Translations under genes and position numbers: made by a program
Shown here: piece after piece, positions 18,210-26,256 of the stretch
Layout of the letters: each line of letters starts with the position of its first letter
Position numbering within the stretch: the first letter of the stretch is position 1
Assembly: GCF_020535565.1 (NCBI RefSeq)
Contig: NZ_CP084758.1
Span: forward strand, 4,477,001-4,541,000
DNA length: 64,000 nucleotides
Source: Shinella sp. XGS7
GTDB taxonomy: Bacteria; Pseudomonadota; Gammaproteobacteria; Burkholderiales; Burkholderiaceae_C
Direction: 5' to 3'
The notes under the pieces: generated by a model
Database searches by the model: none
Told to the model about the DNA's origin: nothing
What the model saw: only the letters and a program-made list of their open reading frames with translations

Positions 18210-21062
18210 TTACTTGGTCAGGATGAAGCCCTTGAGCTTGCCGAAGGCCTGCTCCAGCAGGGCCTTCTGCTGCTCCTGGTGCAGGTGGGCATAGCCCACG
18301 GCCGGAGAGGCGGAGGCGGGGCGACCCGCGTAGCCCAGCTTCTGGCCGTCCTGCATGTTTTCGTGGATGTAGTGCTGCACGAAGAACCAGGCACCCTGGT
18401 TTTGCGGCTCGTCCTGGCACCAGACGATGTCAGCGGCGTTCGGGTACTTCTTCAGCTCGGCGGCGAAGGCCTTGTGCGGGAAGGGGTAGAGCTGCTCCAC
18501 GCGGATGATGGCCACATCCTTCTTGTCGCCGCGCGCCTTGATCAGGTCGTAGTAGACCTTGCCCGAGCAGGCGATCACGCGCTTGACCTTGTCGGCCACG
18601 ATGGACTCATCGCGCTCGCCGATCACGGTCTTGAACTCGCCCTTGGTGAACTCGGCCAGCGGGCTGGTCGCGTCCTTGTGACGCAGCAGCGACTTGGGCG
18701 TCATCATGATCAGCGGTTTGCGGAAGTCGCGCTTCACCTGACGGCGCAGGATGTGGAAGTAGTTCGCCGGCGTCGTGACGTTGGCGACCTGCATGTTGTC
18801 TTCCGCGCAGAGCTGCAGGAAGCGTTCGAGACGAGCGGAGGAGTGCTCCGGACCCTGGCCTTCATAGCCGTGCGGCAGCAGGCAGACGAGGCCCGACATG
18901 CGCAGCCACTTGCGTTCGCCCGACGAGATGAACTGGTCGAAGATGACCTGCGCGCCGTTGGCGAAGTCGCCGAACTGGGCTTCCCAGAGGGTCAGCGCAT
19001 TCGGGCGGGCCAGCGAATAGCCGTACTCGAAGCCGAGCACCGCTTCTTCCGACAGCATCGAGTTGATGACCACGAACGGCGCCTGGTTCTCGGCCACGTT
19101 CTGCAGCGGGATGTAGGTGCCTTCGTCGAACTTCTCGCGGTTCTGGTCGTGCAGCACGGCATGGCGGTGCACGAAGGTGCCGCGGCCGCAGTCCTCACCG
19201 GACAGACGCACCGGGTAGCCCGAGGCCACCAGGGAGGCGAAGGCCATGTGCTCGCCCATGCCCCAGTCCACATTGATCTCGCCACGGCCCATGGCGGCGC
19301 GGTCGGCGATCACCTTCTCCACCAGGGGGTGAACCTTGAAGTTGGCGGGGATGGTGGTGATCTTCTCGGCCAGACGCTTCCACTCGGTGGTGGGCAGCGC
19401 GGTGTCGCAGCTGTCGGTCCACTTCTTGCCGAGATAGGGCGCCCAGTCGGTGGCGTACTTGCTCTTGAAGTTGGTCAGCACCGGATCGATGGTGTGACGG
19501 CCTTCGTCCATGGCGGCGCGGAAGGCCTTGACCATGGCGTCGGGGCCATCGGCCGGCAGCACGCCCTGGGCCACCAGCTTCTCGCCGTAGAGCTTGCGGG
19601 TGCCCGGGTGCTGGGCAATCTTCTTGTACATCAGCGGCTGAGTCAGAGCCGGCGTGTCCTGCTCGTTGTGGCCCAGCTTGCGGAAGCAGACGATGTCGAC
19701 GACCACGTCTTTCTTGAACTGCTGGCGGTATTCAAGGGCCAGCTGGGTGGCCAGCACCACGGCTTCCGGATCGTCACCATTCACGTGCAGCACCGGGGCT
19801 TCGATCATCTTGACGACGTCGGAGCAGTACAGCGTCGAGCGGGTGTCGCGCGGGTCGCTGGTGGTGAAGCCGATCTGGTTGTTGATCACCAGGTGCAGGG
19901 TGCCGCCGGTGTAGTAGCCGCGGGTCTGGGCCAGCGCCAGGGTCTCCATCACGACGCCCTGGCCCGCGAAGGCCGCATCGCCGTGCAGCAGCAGCGGCAT
20001 GACCTTTGCGCCTTCCTTGTCGCCGCGACGGTCCAGGCGGGCCTTGACCGAGCCTTCGACCACCGGGTTCACGATTTCCAGGTGCGAGGGGTTGAAGGCC
20101 AGGCTCAGGTGGACCGGGCCGCCCGGGGTGGACACATCGCTGGAGAAGCCCTGGTGGTACTTGACGTCACCGGCCGGCAGGTCTTCGGGGGCGGTGTGCT
20201 CGAATTCGGCGAACAGGTCCTTGGGCATCTTGCCCAGAGTGTTGACCAGCACGTTCAGGCGGCCGCGGTGGGCCATGCCGATCACGATCTCCTGCACGCC
20301 CATCTCGCCGCCGCGGCGCACCACCTCGTCCATGGAGGCGATGAAGCTTTCGCCGCCTTCCAGCGAGAAGCGCTTCTGGCCAACGTACTTGGTGTGCAGA
20401 TAGCGCTCCAGACCTTCGGCAGCGGTCAGGCGGCCGAGGATGTGCTGCTTCTTCTCGGCGCTGAAGGCGGGCTTGGCGCGCACGCTCTCCAGGCGCTCCT
20501 GCCACCAGCGCTTTTCCACCTGGTCGGTGATGTGCATGTACTCGGCACCGATGCTGCCGCAGTAGGTCTCACGCAGAGCCTGCACGATCTCGCGCAGGGT
20601 CATGGTCTCGGCCTTGGAGAAGTAGGTGTTCGAGGCGCTGAAAGCGATGTCCATATCGGACTCGCTCAGGTCATAGAAACCAGGCTCCAGCTCGGGAATC
20701 TTGGGGCGCTCGGTGCGCTTGAGGGGGTCCAGGTCGGCCCAGCGGGAACCGACATTGCGGTAGGCCGCGATCAGCGACTGCACATGGACCTGCTTGCGGG
20801 CCACGGCGAGCTCGGCGCCGGAAGCCTTGTTGCCGAAGGCATTGGCCTTGGCGCGCTGGGCGAAGGACTCGATCACCGGGGCATGGGCCACGTCGCGGGC
20901 ATCGCTGCCGTCCACCGCGGGCACATGCTGGAGCGCGTCGAAGTAGGCGCGCCAGTTGTCGGGGACGGATCCCGGGTTGTCGAGGTAGGCCTCGTACATC
21001 TCTTCGACATAGGGCGCATTGCCCCCGAACAGGTACGAATTACCCCTGTATTGCTGCATCAT
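18210..21062 (-). CDS. odhA: 2-oxoglutarate dehydrogenase E1 component
   Basis: Thiamine-diphosphate E1 (also called sucA), 950 aa, decarboxylating 2-oxoglutarate in the TCA cycle. The N-terminal segment QQYRGNSYLFGGNAPYVEEM interacts with E2. The active-site motif IGMAHRGRLNVLVNTLGK (about residue 260) and the ThDP motif HGDAAFAGQG are intact, as is the C-terminal YPFPHKAFAAELKKYP. The first of two adjacent ATGs (21062) follows AAGGTG by 8 bases. Residues ~650-790 (about 18690-19110, YSLARPNALTLWEAQFGD to MMTPKSLLRHK) read as alphaproteobacterial, with a matching codon shift. The flanks are betaproteobacterial. Confidence 0.95.
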   Translation of the reverse strand: MMQQYRGNSYLFGGNAPYVEEMYEAYLDNPGSVPDNWRAYFDALQHVPAVDGSDARDVAHAPVIESFAQRAKANAFGNKASGAELAVARKQVHVQSLIAAYRNVGSRWADLDPLKRTERPKIPELEPGFYDLSESDMDIAFSASNTYFSKAETMTLREIVQALRETYCGSIGAEYMHITDQVEKRWWQERLESVRAKPAFSAEKKQHILGRLTAAEGLERYLHTKYVGQKRFSLEGGESFIASMDEVVRRGGEMGVQEIVIGMAHRGRLNVLVNTLGKMPKDLFAEFEHTAPEDLPAGDVKYHQGFSSDVSTPGGPVHLSLAFNPSHLEIVNPVVEGSVKARLDRRGDKEGAKVMPLLLHGDAAFAGQGVVMETLALAQTRGYYTGGTLHLVINNQIGFTTSDPRDTRSTLYCSDVVKMIEAPVLHVNGDDPEAVVLATQLALEYRQQFKKDVVVDIVCFRKLGHNEQDTPALTQPLMYKKIAQHPGTRKLYGEKLVAQGVLPADGPDAMVKAFRAAMDEGRHTIDPVLTNFKSKYATDWAPYLGKKWTDSCDTALPTTEWKRLAEKITTIPANFKVHPLVEKVIADRAAMGRGEINVDWGMGEHMAFASLVASGYPVRLSGEDCGRGTFVHRHAVLHDQNREKFDEGTYIPLQNVAENQAPFVVINSMLSEEAVLGFEYGYSLARPNALTLWEAQFGDFANGAQVIFDQFISSGERKWLRMSGLVCLLPHGYEGQGPEHSSARLERFLQLCAEDNMQVANVTTPANYFHILRRQVKRDFRKPLIMMTPKSLLRHKDATSPLAEFTKGEFKTVIGERDESIVADKVKRVIACSGKVYYDLIKARGDKKDVAIIRVEQLYPFPHKAFAAELKKYPNAADIVWCQDEPQNQGAWFFVQHYIHENMQDGQKLGYAGRPASASPAVGYAHLHQEQQKALLEQAFGKLKGFILTK

Positions 21063-21349
21063 CTCTCGCTCACCTTCTGCCCCGGTTTCCAAGGCTGTTG
21101 GCTGGTTACAAAACCTTCCGCGACACGGCTCGACCGGTTGGCGGATTGCGACCCGCCTTGACTGTTGCCAGAAAAGGGGACGGGAAGGACCGAAAAAAGT
21201 CTCGGGGCGGACTGTAGCACTGCTGGCATACCCTAGGTGGGGCTTTGAGCTTTGTCAGACAAGGGCGTGCTTTTGTCGCGCACCTGCTGTGCAATCTCGG
21301 CCACAGAGACGGCAACTGAAGCGCAAAGCGGGCCCGGAAAACAACAAGA

Positions 21350-21372
21350 CTTCGTGCGATTGACGCACGAAG
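21350..21372. promoter_or_regulatory. Candidate operator, 9-bp perfect inverted repeat
   Basis: CTTCGTGCG, spacer ATTGA, CGCACGAAG: a perfect 9-5-9 inverted repeat midway between odhA and the oxygenase gene. Its symmetry and spacing suit a dimeric HTH regulator. No T-run follows, so it is unlikely to be a terminator. Confidence 0.45.
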
Positions 21373-21423
21373 CACAGACATCGTCACGAAACCTGGCGAA
21401 ACTTTGTCGCCCCCATGAGGGCG

Positions 21424-21435
21424 GCAAACGTTTGC
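21424..21435. promoter_or_regulatory. Candidate LacI/GalR-type operator
   Basis: GCAAACGTTTGC, a 12-bp perfect palindrome with a central CG. It resembles the LacI/GalR-family half-site pattern (PurR-like AAACGTTT core). It lies 93 bases upstream of the oxygenase ATG. No LacI-family gene is in the window. Confidence 0.4.
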
Positions 21436-21527
21436 GAATTCAGCCGCCCTCCCCTAGACTGCCGCCTGCACGCGCCAGGGCCCCGCGATTGAATGGCCCG
21501 GCGTCGGGACGAATCAGGAGAGCTCCC

Positions 21528-22370
21528 ATGCAAGTCAAAGTCGTTGACTACCGGGCCGCGGACGCGGCCGAGCAGTTCACCCGTTCGCTGCACGAGACCG
21601 GCTTCGGGGTGCTGGTCAACCATCCCCTGCAGCAGGCCCTGGTCGAGAAGATCTATGCCGACTGGCTGGGCTTCTTCAACGGGACCGACAAGCAGGACTA
21701 CGCCTTCTCCGCCGAGACCCAGGACGGCTACTTCTCCACCGAGATCTCGGAGACCGCCAAGGGCCACACCCAGAAGGACATCAAGGAATATTTCCATGTC
21801 TACCCTTGGGGCCGCATCCCGCCCCAGCTCAAGGCCGATGCCCTGGACTACTACGCCCAGGCCAATCGCCTGGCCCAGCAACTGCTGTCCTGGGTGCAGC
21901 AGCACACGCCGGCCGAGATCGCCGCGGGCTATAGCGAGCCGCTCTCGCAGATGATCGAAGGCAGCCGCCTGACCCTGCTGCGCGTGCTGCGCTACCCGCC
22001 GCTGACCGGCCAGGAACCCGCGGGCTCCCTGCGCGCCGCCCCGCATGGCGACATCAATCTGCTGACCATCCTGCCCGCGGCCAATGAGCCCGGCCTGCAG
22101 GTGCTGTCCAAGGACGGCCAGTGGCTGGACGTGCCCAGCGACTTCGGCATGCTGATCATCAATATCGGCGACATGCTGCAGGAAGCCTCCCAGGGCTACT
22201 ACCCCTCCACCCAGCACCGCGTGGTGAACCCCACGGGCGAGGGCGCCAGGAAGAGCCGCGTCTCCCTGCCGCTCTTCCTGCACCCGCGCGAGGACGTGGT
22301 GCTGTCCCAGCGCTACACCGCCCACAGCTATCTGGACGAGCGCCTGCGCGAGCTCGGCGTCAAAAAGTAA
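21528..22370 (+). CDS. 2-oxoglutarate/Fe(II)-dependent oxygenase, isopenicillin N synthase family
   Basis: Non-heme iron oxygenase of 280 aa; the substrate is unknown. Iron ligands are in HGDINLLTIL (His and Asp of HxD) and the distal His in STQHRVVNPTG. The 2OG-binding Arg-x-Ser is in KSRVSLPLFLHP. The start ATG at 21528 (MQVKVVDYRAADAAEQFTRS) has AGGAG 8 bases upstream; a longer in-frame opening to 21252 has no ribosome site and would overrun the control region. It is monocistronic, followed by a terminator. Confidence 0.88.
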   Translation: MQVKVVDYRAADAAEQFTRSLHETGFGVLVNHPLQQALVEKIYADWLGFFNGTDKQDYAFSAETQDGYFSTEISETAKGHTQKDIKEYFHVYPWGRIPPQLKADALDYYAQANRLAQQLLSWVQQHTPAEIAAGYSEPLSQMIEGSRLTLLRVLRYPPLTGQEPAGSLRAAPHGDINLLTILPAANEPGLQVLSKDGQWLDVPSDFGMLIINIGDMLQEASQGYYPSTQHRVVNPTGEGARKSRVSLPLFLHPREDVVLSQRYTAHSYLDERLRELGVKK

Positions 22371-22402
22371 GTCTCCAGCCGCTGCGTCCGCGGCGAGCAA
22401 GC

Positions 22403-22427
22403 AGCCGGCCCGCGGGCCGGCTTTTTT
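22403..22427 (+). terminator. Rho-independent terminator after the oxygenase gene
   Basis: A 9-bp perfect stem (AGCCGGCCC / GGGCCGGCT) runs into a T6 run, 32 bases after the stop codon. Confidence 0.85.
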
Positions 22428-22464
22428 GCGCCTGCGCCGCATCGAGCTGGCCTAAAGTGACGCC

Positions 22465-22809
22465 ATGCCCGCGCCGCGCCAGATCTTCATCGAGATCCAC
22501 CCCGAGGCCCCGCCCAAGCCGGCCTGGGGCGCGCCCTGCAACGGCTGCGGCATCTGCTGCCTGGCCGAGCCCTGCCCCCTGGGCATGCTGATCAGCCGGC
22601 GCCGCCAGGGCGCCTGCGACGCCCTGCGCTGGCAGGCCGATGCGGGCCGCTATGTCTGCGGCATGCTCAGCGAGCCCCAGCAGGTGCTGGGCTGGCAGGG
22701 GGCCGCGGGCCGGGCCCTGGCCCCGCTGCTGCAGCGCCTGGCGCGGCGCTGGATCTCGGCCGGCTCGGGCTGCGACGCCAGCCTGCAAGCCGAGGTCGCC
22801 CCGGACTGA
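22465..22809 (+). CDS. YkgJ-type Cys-cluster (zinc/iron-chelating) small protein
   Basis: A 114-aa protein with a dense N-terminal Cys cluster, CNGCGICCLAEPCPLG (about residues 27-42), plus Cys in GACDALRW and YVCGML. This matches the YkgJ/UPF0153 CxxCxxCC pattern. Probable metal-binding protein of unknown role. It starts MPAPRQIFIEIHPEAPPKPA and stands alone, between a terminator and the binding-protein genes. Confidence 0.75.
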   Translation: MPAPRQIFIEIHPEAPPKPAWGAPCNGCGICCLAEPCPLGMLISRRRQGACDALRWQADAGRYVCGMLSEPQQVLGWQGAAGRALAPLLQRLARRWISAGSGCDASLQAEVAPD

Positions 22810-22841
22810 CCCGCAGCGGCCCAAGCCGCAGCCGCCCGCAC

Positions 22842-22931
22842 AGCCCCGGGCAAGCCATTAGTGGCGGCGCGCAGACGCGCGACTAGGATCAATCTTCCCT
22901 TCCCCCTATGCCCTCATGGAGTAAGCAGAAG
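22842..22931 (+). promoter_or_regulatory. Leader of first binding-protein gene (duplicated upstream of the second)
   Basis: The stretch CAGCCCCGGGCAAG-CAT-AG near 22842, a later CTAGGATC, and the GGAG-type ribosome site recur in the same order at about 24538-24617 ahead of the second paralog. The duplication therefore includes regulatory DNA. The shared CTAGGAT could be a -10 region. This is inferred from comparing the two copies. Confidence 0.4.
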
Positions 22932-24512
22932 ATGAATCACAAGTTCAAGCTGGCCGCGCTCTCGCTGTCCCTGGGTCTTCTGGCCGCCACCGGCGCGCAG
23001 GCGGTGCCGCTGCGCTGGGCCGCGCAGAACGACATCCTGACCATGGACCCGCATTCGCAGAACCACGCGACCACGAATGCGATCCTGATGCATGCCTACG
23101 AGGGCCTGACCCGCTACAACACCAAGTACGAGGTCGAGCCGGCCCTGGCCACCAAGTGGACCTATCTGAACCCCACCCAGGTGCGCTTCGAATTGCGCAA
23201 GGGGGTCAAGTTCCATGACGGCACGCCCTTCACCGCCGACGATGTGGTCTTCTCCTTCGGCCGCATCAAGCAGCCCCAGGGCACCATGCAGATCTATGTG
23301 ACCGGCATCAAGGAGGTCAAGAAGGTCGACGATCACACCGTGGACCTGATCCTGGAGGCGCCGAACCCCATCCTGCTGCGCAACATCATCGACTTCCGCA
23401 TCATGAGCAAGGCCTGGGCGGAGAAGAACAAGACCACCAGCACCCAGGACTACAAGGCCAAGGAAGACAACTTCGCCTCGCGCAATGTGATGGGCACCGG
23501 CCCCTACAAGATCACCGGCTGGCAGCCCGACCAGAAGATCTCCATGGTGCAGAACGCCGACTGGTGGGACAAGGCGCGTGCCAGCAACATCAGCGAGGTG
23601 AGCTATCTGCCCATCAAGTCCGACCCCACCCGCGTGGCCGCCCTGCTCTCGGGCGATGTGGACCTGCTGACCGATCTGCCCACCCAGGACGTGGCCAAGC
23701 TCAAGTCCGACCCCAAGCTCAAGGTGGTCGAGGGCCCCGAGGTGCGCACCATCTTCCTGGCCCTGGACCAGGGCAGCGACGAGTTGAAGGGCTCCAACGT
23801 CAAGGGCAAGAACCCCTTCAAGGACAAGCGCGTGCGCGAGGCCCTGAACATCTCGGTGGACCGTGAGGCCATCAAGCGCACCATCATGCGCGGCCTGTCC
23901 ATCCCGGCGGGCATCATGGTGGCGCCCGGCGTCAACGGCAACACGCCCGATATCGACGTGCCGGCCAAGGTGGACATCGACCGGGCCAAGAAGCTGATGG
24001 CCGAGGCCGGCTACCCCGAGGGCTTCGAGATCCAGATGAACTGCCCCAACAACCGCTACGTCAATGACGAAGAGGTCTGCCAGGCGGTGGTGGCCATGTG
24101 GGCCAAGGTGGGGGTCAAGGCTCGCCTGGTGGCCACGCCCATGGCCCAGCACAGCGTGACCTTCCAGAAGTTCGACACCTCGCTCTATATGCTGGGCTGG
24201 GGCGTGGCCACCTATGACGCGCAGTACGCCCTGCAGTCCCTGGTGCGCACCAAGACCACCGGCGCCGACGGCAACTTCAACTTCTCCAAGGTCAGCGATG
24301 CCAAGATCGATGCCCTGGTGGACGCCATGAAGACCGAGACCGATGTGCCCAAGCGCAACGCGATGATCCGCGAGGCCCTGCTGCGCACCCGCGACGAGTA
24401 TCTGTTCGTGCCCCTGCACCACCAGATGCGCCCCTGGGCCATGCGTGCCAATGTGACGACCGAGCACCGCTCGGATGACCGTCCCGAGGCCCGCCTGACC
24501 AATATCAAGTAA
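22932..24512 (+). CDS. Peptide/oligopeptide ABC transporter substrate-binding protein (family 5), copy 1
   Basis: Periplasmic solute-binding protein of 526 aa (DppA/OppA class, SBP_bac_5). The signal peptide is MNHKFKLAALSLSLGLLAAT, cleaved after GAQA. The mature start PLRWAAQNDILTMDPHSQNH is typical. Family signatures include VRFELRKGVKFHDGTPFTAD and a dense ligand-cleft region. The start at 22932 has GGAG upstream; a longer frame from 22908 is less likely. The next gene is a close paralog in tandem. No permease or ATPase genes are adjacent, so the transporter partner must be encoded elsewhere. Confidence 0.92.
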   Translation: MNHKFKLAALSLSLGLLAATGAQAVPLRWAAQNDILTMDPHSQNHATTNAILMHAYEGLTRYNTKYEVEPALATKWTYLNPTQVRFELRKGVKFHDGTPFTADDVVFSFGRIKQPQGTMQIYVTGIKEVKKVDDHTVDLILEAPNPILLRNIIDFRIMSKAWAEKNKTTSTQDYKAKEDNFASRNVMGTGPYKITGWQPDQKISMVQNADWWDKARASNISEVSYLPIKSDPTRVAALLSGDVDLLTDLPTQDVAKLKSDPKLKVVEGPEVRTIFLALDQGSDELKGSNVKGKNPFKDKRVREALNISVDREAIKRTIMRGLSIPAGIMVAPGVNGNTPDIDVPAKVDIDRAKKLMAEAGYPEGFEIQMNCPNNRYVNDEEVCQAVVAMWAKVGVKARLVATPMAQHSVTFQKFDTSLYMLGWGVATYDAQYALQSLVRTKTTGADGNFNFSKVSDAKIDALVDAMKTETDVPKRNAMIREALLRTRDEYLFVPLHHQMRPWAMRANVTTEHRSDDRPEARLTNIK

Positions 24513-24620
24513 GCGCTGCACCCTGCCCGGGGCCATCACAGCCCCGGGCAAGTCATGAGAGCTGCCTCCAGGGAGCCGGGCTAGGATCGCCGGCTCAGAA
24601 ATCCATGGAGGAAGCAAGAC

Positions 24621-26201
24621 ATGACCCCCATCTTCAAGCAAGCCGCCCTGGCCAGTGCGCTGTGCCTGGCCCTGGCGACCAGCGCTCAGGCCGCCACGCT
24701 GCGCTGGGCCGCCCAGAACGACATCCTGACCCTGGATCCGCATTCGCAGAACCACGGCACCACCAGCGCCATCCTGGCCCATGCCTACGAAGGCCTGACC
24801 CGCTACAGCAAGAGCTACCAGATCGAGCCGGCCCTGGCCACCAAGTGGACCCAGATCAGCCCCACCCAGGTGCGCTTCGAGCTGCGCCGCGGCGTCAAGT
24901 TCCATGACGGCTCGCCCTTCACGGCCGACGACGTCATCTTCTCCCTGGCCCGCATCAAGCAGCCCCAGGGCACCATGCAGGCCTATGTGAACGGCATCGT
25001 CGAGATCAAGAAGATCGACAGCCACACGGTGGACTTCATCCTCGCCGCGGCCAACCCCATCCTGCTGCGCAATATCGTGGACTTCCGCATGGTCAGCAAG
25101 AGCTGGGCGGAGAAGAACAAGGCAGTGAACCTGCCGGACGTGAAGGTCAAGGAAGAGACCTTCGCCACCCGCAACACCAATGGCACAGGCCCCTACAAGA
25201 TCACCGGCTGGCAGCCCGACCAGAAGATCTCCATGGTGCAGAACGCCGACTGGTGGGACAAGGCCCACGCCAGCAATGTGGACGCCGTGGTGTACTCGCC
25301 CATCAAGTCCGACGCCACCCGCGTGGCCGCCCTGCTCTCGGGCGAGGTGGACCTGCTGACCGACCTGCCCACCCAGGACGTGGCCAAGCTCAAGGCCGAC
25401 CCCAAGCTCTCGGTGCTGGAGGGCAACGAAATCCGCACCATCTTCATCGCCATGGACCAGGGCAGCGATGAGATCCGCGGCGCCAGCGTCAAGGGCAAGA
25501 ACCCCTTCAAGGACAAGCGCGTGCGCGAGGCCCTCTCGCTGGCCATCGACCGCGAGGCCATCAAGCGCGCCATCATGCGCGGCCTCTCGGTGCCGGCCGG
25601 CCTGATGGTGGCGCCGGGCGTGAACGGCCACAGCCCCGACATCGACACCCCGGTCAAGGCCGATGCCGACAAGGCCCGCAAGCTGCTGGCCGAAGCCGGC
25701 TATGGCGAGGGTCTGGAGCTGCCGCTGAACTGCCCCAACAACCGCTACGTCAACGACGAGGAAATCTGCCAGGCCGTGGTGGCCATGTGGGCCAAGGTGG
25801 GCGTCAAGGCCCGACTGCAGACCGAGCCCATGAGCACCTTCAGCCCCAAGGTGCAGGGCTTCGAGCACCAGCTCTTCCTCTTCGGCTGGAGCGCGCCCAC
25901 CTATGACGCGCTCTACACCATCCAGTCCCTGGTGCGCACCAAGACCAGCGGCCCGGACGGCAACTGGAACTACTTCCGCATCAGCGATGCCAAGATCGAT
26001 CAGCTGACCGATGCCATCAAGGTGGAAGCCGATGTGGGCAAGCGCAATGCCCTGATCCGCGAGGCCCTGCTGCGCATGCGCGACGAGCAGCTCTTCATCC
26101 CCATCCACCACCAGATGCGGCCCTGGGCCATGAAGAAGTCGGTGAGCACCGTGCACCGCTCGGACGACCGGCCGGAAGCCCGCTTCACCGAACTGAAGTA
26201 A
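24621..26201 (+). CDS. Peptide/oligopeptide ABC transporter substrate-binding protein (family 5), copy 2
   Basis: A 526-aa paralog of the preceding gene with the same length and near-identical blocks, for example GTGPYKITGWQPDQKISMVQ and DLPTQDVAKLKADPKLSVLE. The signal peptide is MTPIFKQAALASALCLALAT, cleaved after AQA. Differences cluster in ligand-facing segments (for example TEPMSTFSPKVQGFEHQLFL against TPMAQHSVTFQKFDTSLYML), which suggests divergence in substrate preference. GGAGGAAGC precedes the ATG. A bidirectional terminator follows. Confidence 0.92.
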   Translation: MTPIFKQAALASALCLALATSAQAATLRWAAQNDILTLDPHSQNHGTTSAILAHAYEGLTRYSKSYQIEPALATKWTQISPTQVRFELRRGVKFHDGSPFTADDVIFSLARIKQPQGTMQAYVNGIVEIKKIDSHTVDFILAAANPILLRNIVDFRMVSKSWAEKNKAVNLPDVKVKEETFATRNTNGTGPYKITGWQPDQKISMVQNADWWDKAHASNVDAVVYSPIKSDATRVAALLSGEVDLLTDLPTQDVAKLKADPKLSVLEGNEIRTIFIAMDQGSDEIRGASVKGKNPFKDKRVREALSLAIDREAIKRAIMRGLSVPAGLMVAPGVNGHSPDIDTPVKADADKARKLLAEAGYGEGLELPLNCPNNRYVNDEEICQAVVAMWAKVGVKARLQTEPMSTFSPKVQGFEHQLFLFGWSAPTYDALYTIQSLVRTKTSGPDGNWNYFRISDAKIDQLTDAIKVEADVGKRNALIREALLRMRDEQLFIPIHHQMRPWAMKKSVSTVHRSDDRPEARFTELK

Positions 26202-26220
26202 GGGCCTCTCGCCCCGCCAG

Positions 26221-26246
26221 GAAAGCCGCTCCCCGGAGCGGCTTTC
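26221..26246 (+). terminator. Terminator between convergent genes
   Basis: A 12-bp perfect stem (GAAAGCCGCTCC / GGAGCGGCTTTC) with a 2-base loop, then TTTC. It lies 20 bases after the binding-protein stop and 11 before the end of the convergent amidohydrolase gene, so it may serve both strands. Confidence 0.75.
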
Positions 26247-26256
26247 TTTCGCCGGA

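Larger units (their letters stand above)
21063..21527. promoter_or_regulatory. Divergent control region between odhA and the oxygenase gene
   Basis: A 465-base gene-free stretch, less GC-rich than its surroundings. It contains two palindromes listed separately (21350-21372 and 21424-21435) and presumably promoters for both directions, but I cannot place convincing -35/-10 pairs. Short open frames across it show no family resemblance. Confidence 0.5.

Noticed and set aside
18279-21161. A 960-codon open frame antisense to odhA
   Set aside because: High-GC codon shadow of odhA with skewed composition and no family resemblance.
22914-26156. A 1,080-codon open frame antisense to the two binding-protein genes
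   Set aside because: It is the reverse-frame shadow of two real GC-rich genes: His/Gly/Val-rich low-complexity translation, no domain and no ribosome site.
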